Below, piece after piece: positions 1 to 10,663 of a stretch of 64,000 bases of DNA. The notes under the pieces are model-generated. The model worked only from the letters and a program-made list of their open reading frames with translations, did not search any database and was not told the origin of the DNA. Position numbers and translations under genes: made by a program. Source of the stretch: Billgrantia ethanolica. Its GTDB lineage: Bacteria; Pseudomonadota; Gammaproteobacteria; Pseudomonadales; Halomonadaceae. Location of the stretch: the NCBI RefSeq assembly GCF_021404305.1, contig NZ_JABFTX010000004.1, forward strand, positions 434,001 through 498,000, in the 5' to 3' direction. The stretch's first letter is position 1. Each line of letters opens with the position of its first letter.

Positions 1-851
1 CCATGTCGATCTATCGTGAAGACGCGGAGCTGATAGCCTTCAATCAGTCGCCGGTGAGTGAATGGCAGCCGCTCTCCAACGAGCTGATCGAGGTGCTGGC
101 GATCAGCCAGTCGGTGGCCGAGAGCAGCAATGGTGCCTTCGACGTGACCATCGGCGGGCTGGTCAACCTGTGGAGTTTCGGCTCCGAGGCGCGTCCGCGG
201 GAAGTGCCGGACGACGAGACCTTGCAGGCGCGCCTTGCTGAGGTGGGGCCCGACAGTATCGAGCTCGACGAGAACGCCATGCAGGCACGTCGGTTGCGCG
301 ACGTGTTCGTCGATCTCGGCGGTGTAGCCAAGGGTCATGCGACCGACCGGGTTGCCGCCTACCTCGATGGCGAAGGCATCGAACACTATCTGGTCAACCT
401 GGGTGGCGATCTGATTGCACGCGGCTTTCGTGATGCCGACGGCGAGGCTTGGCGTATCGGCATCGAGGCACCGCTGGACGACCGTCAGGAAGCGACACAG
501 ATCGTGCCTGTGCACGATATCTCGATTGCCACGTCCGGCGATTACCGCAACTATTTCGAAGAGGAGGGGCGGCGCTTCTCGCACACCATCGACCCTCGAA
601 ACGGTCGGCCCATCGAGCATCGGGTGGCCTCGGTGACGGTGGCGCATCCCTCGAATGCTTGGGCCGACGCCTGGGCCACGGCGATGCTGGTGCTGGGTGA
701 AGAGGAGAGTCTGGCCCTGGCGCGTGAGCAGGACCTCAAGGTACTGCTGTTGGTACGTGAGGACGAAGGCTGGCGAAGCGTGGCGAGCCCGGCCTTCGCG
801 GAACGCTTCGGTGGGGAACTGAGCGAAGAGATGGGCCTAGAGGTGCGCTGA
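1..851 (+). CDS. apbE: FAD:protein FMN transferase ApbE (5' end outside window)
   Basis: Family role: transfers FMN from FAD to a Thr of target flavoproteins (for example Na+-NQR or Rnf subunits) on the periplasmic side, needing Mg2+. Seen: the conserved ApbE blocks in order, GGLVNLW near residue 51, the DLGGVAKGHATD block, LVNLGGD, ATSGDYRNYF, HTIDPRNGRP and finally ADAWATAMLVLG, which carries the metal-binding acidic residues. About 282 residues are present and the full family length is about 340, so the N-terminus with its signal peptide or lipobox lies before base 1. The ATG at base 3 aligns inside the family and is not the true start. The stop is 96 bp before glmU. No nqr gene is visible in the window, so the target flavoprotein is unknown. 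Confidence 0.93.
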   Translation, partial: MSIYREDAELIAFNQSPVSEWQPLSNELIEVLAISQSVAESSNGAFDVTIGGLVNLWSFGSEARPREVPDDETLQARLAEVGPDSIELDENAMQARRLRDVFVDLGGVAKGHATDRVAAYLDGEGIEHYLVNLGGDLIARGFRDADGEAWRIGIEAPLDDRQEATQIVPVHDISIATSGDYRNYFEEEGRRFSHTIDPRNGRPIEHRVASVTVAHPSNAWADAWATAMLVLGEEESLALAREQDLKVLLLVREDEGWRSVASPAFAERFGGELSEEMGLEVR

Positions 852-947
852 ACCGCCGGAAAAGAGCGGTGCACGGCCCATATTGAGCGATGGGTGCCGT
901 TTGGTCCCTGATGAACTGAAGCCAATCGAATGGACAAGGAGTCTTCG

Positions 948-2315
948 ATGACCCTGGATGTGGTGATCCTTGCCGCCGGGCAGGGTACGCGGATGCGTTC
1001 GACCCTGCCAAAGGTGCTGCATCGCCTGGCCGGCAAGCCGATGGTGCGTCACGTACTCGATACCGCCCTCGAACTCGAGACGGAGCGCCTGCACGTCGTG
1101 GTCGGCCATGGTGCCGAGCGGGTGCGCGAGGCACTCGGTGAATACCCGGTACGCTTTGCCCTGCAGGCCGAGCAGAAGGGCACTGGCCATGCCGTGGCCC
1201 AGGCGCTGGATGGCCTGGGCGAAGGCAAGGTGCTGGTGCTGTACGGCGATGTGCCGCTGATTCGTCGCGAGACGTTGGCGGCACTGCTGGCCGAAGTGAG
1301 CGAGTCGCGCATGGCACTGCTCACCGTGACCCTGGACGACCCCACCGGCTACGGCCGTATACTGCGCAACGCCGACGGCGAGGCGGTGGCCATCGTCGAG
1401 CAGAAGGATGCCAGTGAGCGTGAGCTGGCGATCCGCGAATGCAATACCGGCATCATGGCCATGACCGCGGCCCAGCTGAAGCGCTGGCTGCCGCGGCTCT
1501 CGGCCGACAACGCCCAGGGCGAGTACTACCTCACCGACGTCATTGCCATGGCGGCCGCCGAAGGGGTAGCCATTGCCACGGCCCAGCCGGCCGATGCCAT
1601 GGAGGTGGAAGGGGTCAACAATCGCCAGCAGATGGCACGCCTGGAGCGCTCCCATCAGATGCGAATCGCCGACGAGCTCATGGCCAAGGGAGTGGCGTTG
1701 ATCGATCCGGCACGCATCGATGTGCGCGGTCGCCTCAGTTGCGGTCATGACGTGGAGATCGATGTCGGCTGCGTGTTCGAGGGCGATGTGGAGCTGGGCG
1801 AAGGGGCACGTATCGGGCCTCACTGTGTGATTCGCGACAGCCACATCGGTGCCGAAACCGTCGTCGAGCCACACAGCGTGATCGAAGGGGCCGTGGCGGC
1901 CGGCCACAACCGCATCGGGCCCTTTGCCCGGCTGCGTCCGGGAACCCGTCTGGCAGTGGGCGCCAAGGTGGGCAATTTCGTCGAGACGAAAAATGCCGAA
2001 GTGGGCGAGGGCAGCAAGATCAATCACCTGAGCTATGTGGGCGATGCGCGACTGGGGCGCGGCGTCAACGTCGGCGCCGGTACCATCACCTGCAACTACG
2101 ATGGTGCCAACAAGCACCATACCGACATTGGCGATGACGCCTTCATTGGCTCCAACACCGCCTTGGTGGCACCGGTCAGCGTCGGGCGTGGTGCCACGGT
2201 GGGGGCTGGTTCTACCATCAGCAAGGACGTGCCCGACAACGCCCTGGCCGTTTCCCGTGGGCGCCAGATCGGCAAGACCGACTGGGTGCGACCGGCCAAG
2301 AAGACCCGAGACTGA
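948..2315 (+). CDS. glmU: Bifunctional GlmU: N-acetylglucosamine-1-phosphate uridyltransferase / glucosamine-1-phosphate acetyltransferase
   Basis: Catalyses the last two steps to UDP-GlcNAc for peptidoglycan and LPS. The N-terminal uridyltransferase half has the LAAGQGTRM loop at residues 8-16, a Lys at 22 and the YGDVPLI metal-binding Asp near 101. The C-terminal half is a left-handed beta-helix of hexapeptide repeats with the NYDGANKHHTDIGD acetyltransferase segment. At 455 aa it matches the usual 456. Start choice: AAGGAG sits 8 bases before the ATG at 948. An in-frame ATG at 930 would place that Shine-Dalgarno inside the gene and add six non-conserved residues. It is followed 21 bp later by glmS, so the two probably form one transcript for amino-sugar supply. 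Confidence 0.96.
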   Translation: MTLDVVILAAGQGTRMRSTLPKVLHRLAGKPMVRHVLDTALELETERLHVVVGHGAERVREALGEYPVRFALQAEQKGTGHAVAQALDGLGEGKVLVLYGDVPLIRRETLAALLAEVSESRMALLTVTLDDPTGYGRILRNADGEAVAIVEQKDASERELAIRECNTGIMAMTAAQLKRWLPRLSADNAQGEYYLTDVIAMAAAEGVAIATAQPADAMEVEGVNNRQQMARLERSHQMRIADELMAKGVALIDPARIDVRGRLSCGHDVEIDVGCVFEGDVELGEGARIGPHCVIRDSHIGAETVVEPHSVIEGAVAAGHNRIGPFARLRPGTRLAVGAKVGNFVETKNAEVGEGSKINHLSYVGDARLGRGVNVGAGTITCNYDGANKHHTDIGDDAFIGSNTALVAPVSVGRGATVGAGSTISKDVPDNALAVSRGRQIGKTDWVRPAKKTRD

Positions 2316-2336
2316 CAACCAGCGCGAGGAATCGTC

Positions 2337-4172
<1,836 letters not shown>

Positions 4173-4232
4173 ACTCAGGATACTTCAGCTTACTTTTCTC
4201 GTTACCTGTCGTTAAACTTCGCCCTTGAACTG

Positions 4233-4269
4233 GGCAGCAACAAGTCATTACAAGGCACTTGTTGCTGCC
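4233..4269 (+). terminator. Stem-loop after glmS, possible terminator
   Basis: Perfect 13-bp inverted repeat: GGCAGCAACAAGT at 4233-4245 and its complement at 4257-4269, with an 11-nt loop. It starts 61 bases after the glmS stop. The following TGATTTCAATT is only moderately T-rich, so it may be a weak terminator or an mRNA 3'-end stabiliser. It lies 40 bp before the next gene. Confidence 0.55.
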
Positions 4270-4308
4270 TGATTTCAATTAAACGAAGAACGAGAAAAGG
4301 ACATCGAC

Positions 4309-6018
4309 TTGGGGAACGGACAGAAACGTCAGGGAAGTTTCCTGAAACGCTTGCTGGTGATCGGCGCAGGGCTCGTGCTTGTGGTGGGTTTGGGAGCCCC
4401 CTATTGGTTGGGCCAGCAGGTGGAAAAGCATTACGCCGACTATCTGCAACAGTTGCAGCGCTTCGGTTATATACAGGTCGAGAACCTGGTTTATGAACGT
4501 AACTGGTTTCAAGCCGGTGCCAGCTATGAACTCATCATGGAGCCTGAACTTGCGCAGGCGTATGAGCGTCTCCTTGGCGCAGAAATGGGGCTGTCGTTCG
4601 ACGGAGAGCCGCTCAGGATAGTCGTCAACGACCGCATCACCCACGGCCCCTTCATGGGCGCTCTGGCCACCTTCGAGGGGCGAGCCGAGGCGTCGGGCTG
4701 GCTGTTCGAGCAGGCGATCCAACTGGTAGAAGACGAGGCTTTCACCCGCTATGCCGGCAGGGTCGGCTTCGACCAGATGGTCGAGGGCGAGTGGGAGCCC
4801 ATGGCGGTAACGCTGGCCTCGGGTCCGCTACTCGATGATCTCGGTGTGGAGATACGTTACGAGGGCGAGTACCTGGGCGGTGAGTTCCGCTACGACCCAG
4901 ACTCGGGTGAGTATCGCAGTACGAATCGTCTGGGGCAGTCCCGGTTGGTGGAGCCCTCGGCCGTTCACACCTTCGAGGGCTCAACCACCGATCTGATGAT
5001 TTCTTTCCCCCAGGGAGTGCTGCGCGAAATCACGCTGCGCTCGGACGATGCGCCGCTGTCGACGCAGAGCCGCGATCTGCAAGAGGTGAGCAACTACCGC
5101 ATCGAAGGGCAGAGTATCGAGGTCAAGTTCCTGTTCGACGACCAGGGCCGCTTCGCTGACCTGATGGCGCACTTCGAGATGCAGGGGTTCGAATCCGAAG
5201 CGCCCGACCTCTATCTCACCATGGATGGTCTGGCAGCCGATTTCACGGCGACTCGCCATGGCGATAGCAGCTGGTATGGCCAACTGGGCCTCAGTCTCGA
5301 CGGCCTGGCGGTGCGCGAGCAGTACTCGCCGGGCTTTACCGCGCAAAGCGCCACGGTCCGTCTGGGGCTGGTGCCGGAATCCGAGGCACGCTTCCAGCTG
5401 GCGCAGCTGTGGGCGGCCGAGGGGCTACAGATTCAAGGCCTGGAAGAGTCGATCGCCTTCCATGTTGAGTCCAGCTACGGGAAGCTGTCGCGCACCGAGT
5501 ACGACACCCTGTGGAGCTTGATCTACGAAGCCATTGCCAGCTTCCAGTGGGACGATCCTGAGGCCCTGCTGCCCATTTTCGAGCGCATGGAGGAGGCCGG
5601 CGAGGCGCTGATGGCGGGCCGATCCGTACTCACCATCAAGCCGGCGTCGTTCAGCATGGGCGATGCGGACATCGCCCTGGCGCTGGAAGCCGACCTGCTG
5701 CTTCAGGACATTGCCGGTTTTGACGACAGCTCTCTGCTCGATGCGGAAAACCGCCTGGACCTGAGCGTGGAGGCTTCCGCCATGCTGTTGCATCGGGTGA
5801 CCCGTGAAGTTCTGCGTCAGCAGTACAACGGCATGCTGTCGGGCAATGAGCTCGATGCCATGGCCAAGGAGGTGGTGACCGGAAGCGTGGAGCCGATGCT
5901 CGAGATGGGCGTCGTTCGCCGCGAGCAGGACGGGAGCTACACCTTGAAGGTGCAGCTACAGGACGGCCAGCTGCTGGTGAACGGCGAACCCGGCGAGTGG
6001 CTGCTGGGGCAGTTCTGA
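4309..6018 (+). CDS. DUF945 (YdgA-like) family protein
   Basis: Recognised as the DUF945/YdgA type by architecture: an N-terminal membrane anchor (about residues 14-35, FLKRLLVIGAGLVLVVGLGAPYWLG in part), then QVEKHYADYLQQL, then a long beta-rich extracytoplasmic region ending without further membrane spans. At 569 aa it is somewhat longer than E. coli YdgA (about 500). Start choice: the TTG at 4309 follows GAGAAAAGGA by 7 bases, and no ATG occurs before the anchor, so a TTG start is the most economical reading. The family's molecular role is not established. It stands alone between glmS and the convergent PAP2 phosphatase gene. Confidence 0.75.
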   Translation: MGNGQKRQGSFLKRLLVIGAGLVLVVGLGAPYWLGQQVEKHYADYLQQLQRFGYIQVENLVYERNWFQAGASYELIMEPELAQAYERLLGAEMGLSFDGEPLRIVVNDRITHGPFMGALATFEGRAEASGWLFEQAIQLVEDEAFTRYAGRVGFDQMVEGEWEPMAVTLASGPLLDDLGVEIRYEGEYLGGEFRYDPDSGEYRSTNRLGQSRLVEPSAVHTFEGSTTDLMISFPQGVLREITLRSDDAPLSTQSRDLQEVSNYRIEGQSIEVKFLFDDQGRFADLMAHFEMQGFESEAPDLYLTMDGLAADFTATRHGDSSWYGQLGLSLDGLAVREQYSPGFTAQSATVRLGLVPESEARFQLAQLWAAEGLQIQGLEESIAFHVESSYGKLSRTEYDTLWSLIYEAIASFQWDDPEALLPIFERMEEAGEALMAGRSVLTIKPASFSMGDADIALALEADLLLQDIAGFDDSSLLDAENRLDLSVEASAMLLHRVTREVLRQQYNGMLSGNELDAMAKEVVTGSVEPMLEMGVVRREQDGSYTLKVQLQDGQLLVNGEPGEWLLGQF

Positions 6019-6061
6019 GTCACACCGAAGCTACGTTGAACTCTGCGGCAGGGTGGCGCGC

Positions 6062-6664
6062 TCAGCGCACCACCCAGCCGCGGCGAATCAACGGCGAGAA
6101 CAGCAGTCGATAGAGCCGCATGGCCACCCGGTGATAGAAGGGCAGAATCAGCCAGCTGCGGCTGACGCCTACCAGCGTGGCCATCGCAGCCGCCAGTATC
6201 AGGGCGCCCAGCATGTCCTGGGGGAAATGTACGCCGAGGAACACCCGCGCCCAGGCTACCGGTAGTGCCAGCAGCAGCAGGTAGCGCCCGATCCGCCGGG
6301 TGCCGGCATGCAGCAGCAGGCTGAAGGCCATGGTCAGCATGATAGTGGCGTGGTTGCTGGGAAATGCCGGGGTCGGAGCGTGTTCCAGGAAGGTCTGTCC
6401 CACGGGCATCATGAAAGGCCGTGGCGTCGGCCATAGCCAGCCGATCATCCAGCTCGCCGCCAGGGCGAGCAGAGTAGCGATGAAGGCCTCCCACAGCGGG
6501 CGTTTCAGGCGCTCACTGCCGCGTAGCCAGCCAATGACCAGCAGAGCCGGCACCAGCCAGATCAAGTATACGGCGAAGACTTCCGCCATCAACAGCAGCC
6601 GTGGGTCGCTGCCGGGCGCCGCGTTGAGTTGGGCGAACAGGGCAAGGTTGAGTGTCGTTTCCAT
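6062..6664 (-). CDS. PAP2-family phosphatase, BcrC/YbjG-like undecaprenyl-diphosphatase
   Basis: Probably removes a phosphate from undecaprenyl pyrophosphate at the periplasmic face of the inner membrane, recycling the cell-wall lipid carrier. The PAP2 catalytic triad is present: TPRPF at residues 80-84 (motif 1), PSNH at 102-105 (motif 2, Asn in place of the usual Gly) and ARVFLGVHFPQD at 139-150 (motif 3, with Arg140, His146 and Asp150). About five to six hydrophobic spans surround them, and 200 aa fits BcrC/YbjG. The ATG at 6664 faces the DUF72 gene across a 99-bp divergent spacer. A lipid-A or phosphatidylglycerophosphate phosphatase of the same superfamily cannot be excluded. Confidence 0.82.
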   Translation of the reverse strand: METTLNLALFAQLNAAPGSDPRLLLMAEVFAVYLIWLVPALLVIGWLRGSERLKRPLWEAFIATLLALAASWMIGWLWPTPRPFMMPVGQTFLEHAPTPAFPSNHATIMLTMAFSLLLHAGTRRIGRYLLLLALPVAWARVFLGVHFPQDMLGALILAAAMATLVGVSRSWLILPFYHRVAMRLYRLLFSPLIRRGWVVR

Positions 6665-6763
6665 GGGCTAGGTGCGCTGGGCGCTCTTCCTTGTTCATTA
6701 TGGAGCAGGCAGCCATGCTGCCATTCGCCGGGCGGCGTTTCCGATTAATTTTGTTACAGGAGC

Positions 6764-7630
6764 ATGACAAGGTTGTCCAGACTGTATCTGGGTTTGGCGA
6801 TGTGGGCCAATCCCGACTGGTGTGGCTCCCTGTACCCACCCTATGGCGGCCAGGAGGGTTGGCTGAGCGACTATGCGCGGGTGTTCAACGCGGTGGAGGG
6901 CAACACGACCTTCTACAGCGGGGCGCCCCGGGCCGAGACGGTGGCTGGCTGGTTGCGCCAGGCGCCTGCTGGTTTCCGTTTCTGCTTCAAGCTGCCGGCG
7001 GCACTGACCCACGAGCGCCGGCTCGAGGGTGTCGAAGCGGACTTCGATGCCTTCGTCGAGGCGCTCTCTCCACTGCACGATCGCTTGGGTCCTCTGCTCG
7101 TCCAGTTGCCTCGGGACTTCGGCCCTGACCTGCTGCCCCGCCTCGCAGCGCTGCTGGAGCGCTGGCCTGCGACGATCCCCTGCGCCGTGGAGGTCCGGCA
7201 TCCTGAATTTTTCCACAAGGGGGCGGCCGAGGTTGCTCTCAACCGCCTGTTGATAACTCATGGTGCCAACCGCGTCATGCTCGACGTGCGGCCGCTGTTC
7301 TCGACCCCGGCAACGGGCAGCCCTGCGCTTGCACAAGCGCAGAGTGAAAAGCCACGCTGCCCATTACACGTGCTTTCCACGGGAAATGAGCCGCTTGTCC
7401 GCTTTATCGGACACCTCGATGAGAAGATCAACCTCAGCTACTTCCGGCCCTGGATCGACCAGCTAAAGCTGTGGATAAAACAGGGGAAAACCCCTTTTCT
7501 CTTTGTGCATACCGCGAATAACCGACAGGCCCCCGAGCTCGCTCGCCGACTCCATGGCGAGCTGATCGCCCCTCTCGACCAAGCGCCGCTCAACGACTTC
7601 GCCGGCGAGCGTCAAGCCACGCTGTTTTGA
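6764..7630 (+). CDS. DUF72 (YecE-like) domain protein
   Basis: TIM-barrel-like family of unknown function. Typical blocks are visible: LYLGLAMWANPDWCGSLYP at the N-terminus, FNAVEGNTTFYSGAP near residue 45, FCFKLPAALTHERRL near 75, LLVQLPRDFGP near 110 and AVEVRHPEFF near 145. The C-terminal part has NLSYFRPWIDQL and FLFVHTANNRQAPELARRL. At 288 aa it has the standard length. The ATG at 6764 follows a CAGGAG sequence by a few bases. It is monocistronic, divergent from the PAP2 gene. No catalytic role is assigned here because none is established for the family. Confidence 0.85.
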   Translation: MTRLSRLYLGLAMWANPDWCGSLYPPYGGQEGWLSDYARVFNAVEGNTTFYSGAPRAETVAGWLRQAPAGFRFCFKLPAALTHERRLEGVEADFDAFVEALSPLHDRLGPLLVQLPRDFGPDLLPRLAALLERWPATIPCAVEVRHPEFFHKGAAEVALNRLLITHGANRVMLDVRPLFSTPATGSPALAQAQSEKPRCPLHVLSTGNEPLVRFIGHLDEKINLSYFRPWIDQLKLWIKQGKTPFLFVHTANNRQAPELARRLHGELIAPLDQAPLNDFAGERQATLF

Positions 7631-7760
7631 ATCCACCGCCGCTGGCCTTCGAGCGTATGATCGGATAGATTTGCCACCATTCGGTGCAAATACCCATCGT
7701 TTTTCCGGGTTTTTGCGCTTGAGACAGATCAACAATCCGATACATAACAACAGGTGACTC

Positions 7761-9107
7761 ATGTCTAAACTCGTCCATGCGCAGTGGTCATCGAAGATGA
7801 CCTTCGTGCTGGCGGCCGCCGGGTCGGCCGTCGGGCTAGGCAACATCTGGCGCTTCTCCTACATGGTGGGAGACAACGGTGGCGCCGCTTTCGTACTCGT
7901 CTATCTGGCCTGCGTGGCCGTGGTGGGTCTTCCCGTGCTGGTGGCCGAGTGGTTGATCGGCCGGCGGGGCCAGAAGAACCCGATCAACGCCATGGCTGAG
8001 CTGGCCGGCAAGAACGCCCAGCCCAAGGCGTGGGCACTGGTGGGTGCCAGCGGCGTGCTGGCAGCCTTCCTGATCCTCTCCTTCTATAGCGTGATCGGCG
8101 GCTGGTCGCTCTCCTATACCCTGGGGTCGGTCACCGGTACCTTTACCGGCCAGGATGCCGACGGCGTCGGCGCCATCTTCGAGGGCTTACTGGGTAACCC
8201 CTTGCTGTTGCTGCTGTGGCACACCGCCTTCATGGCGCTGGTGGTGTGGATCGTGGCACGCGGCGTGGTCAAGGGGCTGGAGGGTGCGGTACGCACCATG
8301 ATGCCGGCGCTGGTGGTGCTGATGGTGGTGCTGGTCGGCTACGGCATGACCACCGGTCATTTCGGCGAGGCGCTGGCCTTCATGTTCCGCCCCGACTGGG
8401 GCGCGCTCTCCGGCGACGTGGTGCTGGCCGCCATGGGCCAGGCCTTCTTCACCCTGTCGCTGGGCATGGGCATCATGATGGCCTACGGCTCCTATCTGGG
8501 TGAGGACGTCAATCTGCTGGGCACGGCGCGCACGGTGATCATCCTGGATACCGGCATCGCCCTGCTGGCCGGCCTGGCGATCTTCCCCATCGTCTTCGCC
8601 AACGGCCTGAGTGCCGGGGAAGGCCCGGGGCTGATCTTCGTCACCCTGCCGCTGGCGTTCGGCAACATGACCGGAGGCATGCTGCTGGGGCTGATGTTCT
8701 TCCTGCTGCTGACCTTCGCCGCGCTGACTTCGGCCATCTCGCTGCTCGAGCCGGTGGTGGAATTCGTCGAGGAGCGCACGCCGCTGACGCGGGTCATGGC
8801 CACCCTGGTGAGCGCCGTGGCGGTGTGGCTGCTGGGGATTGCCGCGCTGATGTCGTTCAACGTCTGGCCCGAGCCGGTGATGTTCGGTCTCAACGTGTTC
8901 GATCTGCTGGACACCTTCACCAGCAAGATTCTGCTGCCGCTGACGGGGCTGGGCGCGATCGTCTTCGTTGCCTGGTGTCTGGATCGCCGCAGCGTGGCCG
9001 CGGAGCTGAATCTGACCGGCGGTAGCGAGCAGGTGTGGCTGGTGGTGGCGCGCTACGTGGCGCCGCTGGGGGTGATACTGGTGTTCGTCAACTCCCTGTT
9101 GGGATGA
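7761..9107 (+). CDS. Sodium-dependent transporter of the neurotransmitter:sodium symporter (NSS/SNF) family
   Basis: Inner-membrane Na+-coupled importer, usually of amino acids (LeuT/TnaT/MhsT type). Seen: the family signature AAGSAVGLGNIWRFSYM in TM1 (residues 14-30), GGAAFVLVYLACV in TM2, and about eleven hydrophobic spans over 448 aa, the size of the 11-12-TM bacterial members. TM6 carries GQAFFTLSLGMGIMMAYGSY, the unwound substrate-site region of this fold. The substrate cannot be read from sequence. ATG at 7761. It has its own 130-bp upstream spacer and is followed by two GC-rich hairpins. Uptake coupled to Na+ suits a halophile. Confidence 0.92.
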   Translation: MSKLVHAQWSSKMTFVLAAAGSAVGLGNIWRFSYMVGDNGGAAFVLVYLACVAVVGLPVLVAEWLIGRRGQKNPINAMAELAGKNAQPKAWALVGASGVLAAFLILSFYSVIGGWSLSYTLGSVTGTFTGQDADGVGAIFEGLLGNPLLLLLWHTAFMALVVWIVARGVVKGLEGAVRTMMPALVVLMVVLVGYGMTTGHFGEALAFMFRPDWGALSGDVVLAAMGQAFFTLSLGMGIMMAYGSYLGEDVNLLGTARTVIILDTGIALLAGLAIFPIVFANGLSAGEGPGLIFVTLPLAFGNMTGGMLLGLMFFLLLTFAALTSAISLLEPVVEFVEERTPLTRVMATLVSAVAVWLLGIAALMSFNVWPEPVMFGLNVFDLLDTFTSKILLPLTGLGAIVFVAWCLDRRSVAAELNLTGGSEQVWLVVARYVAPLGVILVFVNSLLG

Positions 9108-9138
9108 CCCCGGGTTTATTGGGGGGACGAGCCCACCT

Positions 9139-9195
9139 GGCCCCGCATGCCGGGGCCGAATTACCTGCTTGTTGCGGCCGCCGCTGGGCGGCCGC
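9139..9195. terminator. Two adjacent GC-rich hairpins between convergent genes
   Basis: Hairpin one: GGCCCCG at 9139-9145 with CGGGGCC at 9151-9157 (7 bp, 5-nt loop). Hairpin two: GCGGCCGCC at 9174-9182 with its complement at 9187-9195 (9 bp, 4-nt loop). They lie between the stop of the NSS transporter and the stop of the small reverse-strand ORF, so they probably end transcription from both sides. Neither has a strong T-tract. Confidence 0.5.
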
Positions 9196-9196
9196 T

Positions 9197-9397
9197 TCAG
9201 TGTCTTTCGTCGTCGACCAGGTCGGCGATGTCCCGCTCCAGCTGCTTGAACTCCTGGTGCAGCTCGATTCCGCGGCGGGCGCGCAGGTTTCGCTGGGCGG
9301 CGCTGCGAGAGCGCTTCTCATGCTCGGCGACGTTGATGCTCATGAAGATGTCGAGAAGTTCATTCTTGACGGAAGTGACTCGTTCGACCTTACTCAT
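9197..9397 (-). CDS. Small basic/acidic protein, 66 aa, unknown function
   Basis: Not confidently recognised. The 66 residues are charged and helical-looking: an N-terminal half VERVTSVKNELLDIFMSINV, then a basic stretch EKRSRSAAQRNLRARRGIE, then an acidic tail QLERDIADLVDDERH. There is no signal peptide or membrane span. It is probably real because GGGAGG lies 7 bases before the ATG at 9397 and the frame stops next to a hairpin. The RRGIE..EFKQLERDI pattern loosely recalls small PA3496-type envelope proteins of pseudomonads, but this is only an impression. It is divergent from hexR across a 193-bp spacer. Confidence 0.6.
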   Translation of the reverse strand: MSKVERVTSVKNELLDIFMSINVAEHEKRSRSAAQRNLRARRGIELHQEFKQLERDIADLVDDERH

Positions 9398-9590
9398 GAT
9401 CGACCCTCCCTTCTTCTTCTGTGCCTTATCTTCGTCTGTACGGCAAGATCAAATCACAGCATCTTTACTATACCCTACTTGACAGAATGATGACGAAGTG
9501 GGCCATTCCACGCTGTGGAGCGAAACTCCCCCAAGCGAGTCGGGATCGTGCATACTGAGATTCTGCGTTCGTCAAACCAAGGAGTTCAGC

Positions 9591-10454
9591 GTGAGCCGCG
9601 CCCTGTTCGATGAAATGAGACGCCGCATGGAGCTTTTCCGCCGCTCCGAGCAGAAAGTGGCGCGCTTCGTGCTGCGCAATCCCGAAGAAGTCATTCACAT
9701 GCGTATCGTCGATCTGGCCACCGAGGCCAAGGTCAGCGAGCCGACCGTGGTGCGCTTCTGCCGGGCGCTGGGCTGCAACGGTTTCCAGGACTTCAAGCTC
9801 AAGCTGGCGCAGATGCTGGCTTCGGGCAGCCAGTTCGCCCAGTTCTCGATGAACGACGACGACTCCGTCGCCGAGTTCTCCCAGAGCATCTTCGACTCCA
9901 CCGTGGGCACCCTGTTGTCGGTGCGCGACCGCCTCGACAACGAGGCCCTGAGCCGGGCGATCCAGGCGCTGGCCATGGCCAACCGGGTCGAGTTCTACGG
10001 CTTCGGCGCCTCCGGGGCGGTGGCCTTCGATGCCCAGCACAAGTTCTTCCGTCTGCAGATCTCCACCGCGGCCTACGCCGACCCCCACATGCAGAACATG
10101 TCGGCGGTGACTCTCAAGGAGGGCGATGTGGTGGTGGCGATCTCCCAGACCGGACGTACCCGCGCCCTGGTGGCCAGCGTGCGCCTGGCCCGCGAGGCCG
10201 GTGCCACGGTGATCGGCCTGTGCCCCAGCGGTTCGCCGCTCTCCGAGGAGGTGACCCTGCCGCTCTACATCGACGTGCACGAGGACACCGAGATCTACAC
10301 GCCGATGAGTTCGCGCGTTGCGCACCTGGTGCTGATCGACGTGCTCGCCGTGGGCGTGGCCAAGACCCGCGGACCGAAGCTCGCCGAGCAGCTCAAGGCG
10401 GTCAAGAAGAGCCTGACGCCGTTGAGGTTTCCGGAGCAGGAAGGCAAACCCTGA
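9591..10454 (+). CDS. hexR: HexR, MurR/RpiR-family transcriptional regulator of central sugar metabolism
   Basis: RpiR-type repressor/activator. The N-terminal helix-turn-helix region (about 1-77) contains the block RFVLRNPEEVIHMRIVDLA and SEPTVVRFCRALGC. The C-terminal SIS domain (about 105-270) has FYGFGASGAVAFDAQHKF and AISQTGRTRALVASV, typical of HexR, which in pseudomonads and other gammaproteobacteria binds 2-keto-3-deoxy-6-phosphogluconate and controls edd, eda, zwf and gap genes. Start choice: AAGGAG at 9579-9584 sits 6 bases before the GTG at 9591, and MSRALFDEMRRRM matches the family N-terminus, so the longer frame from 9498 is rejected. No Entner-Doudoroff genes are adjacent, so it would act in trans. 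Confidence 0.88.
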   Translation: MSRALFDEMRRRMELFRRSEQKVARFVLRNPEEVIHMRIVDLATEAKVSEPTVVRFCRALGCNGFQDFKLKLAQMLASGSQFAQFSMNDDDSVAEFSQSIFDSTVGTLLSVRDRLDNEALSRAIQALAMANRVEFYGFGASGAVAFDAQHKFFRLQISTAAYADPHMQNMSAVTLKEGDVVVAISQTGRTRALVASVRLAREAGATVIGLCPSGSPLSEEVTLPLYIDVHEDTEIYTPMSSRVAHLVLIDVLAVGVAKTRGPKLAEQLKAVKKSLTPLRFPEQEGKP

Positions 10455-10663
10455 GGAAAGGCTGATTTATTGCTGCGCTCGGGCCCTTGTGAAGACAGCT
10501 GGCCGCCGGCGGTGCCGATGCGTCGGACCGTCGCTCTTAGCTTGTCATGGGGCGCCGGCGGAACAGCCGCGAACGATGACTTTCGGCGTGTAGCGCCGCT
10601 CATGTCGAGGCGGGCGGATATGCTAAGCTGGGCGCTCATTTTTTCCAGCGGCAGACCCCTTCC

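Noticed and set aside
7740..7760. AACAACAG at 7746-7753, close to the Hfq/Crc target pattern AAnAAnAA, just before the NSS transporter start
   Set aside because: One mismatch to the 8-base pattern and a single occurrence; such sequences arise often by chance near ribosome-binding sites.
10455..10663. LexA (SOS) box upstream of uvrD
   Set aside because: No CTGT-N8-ACAG sequence found in the spacer.
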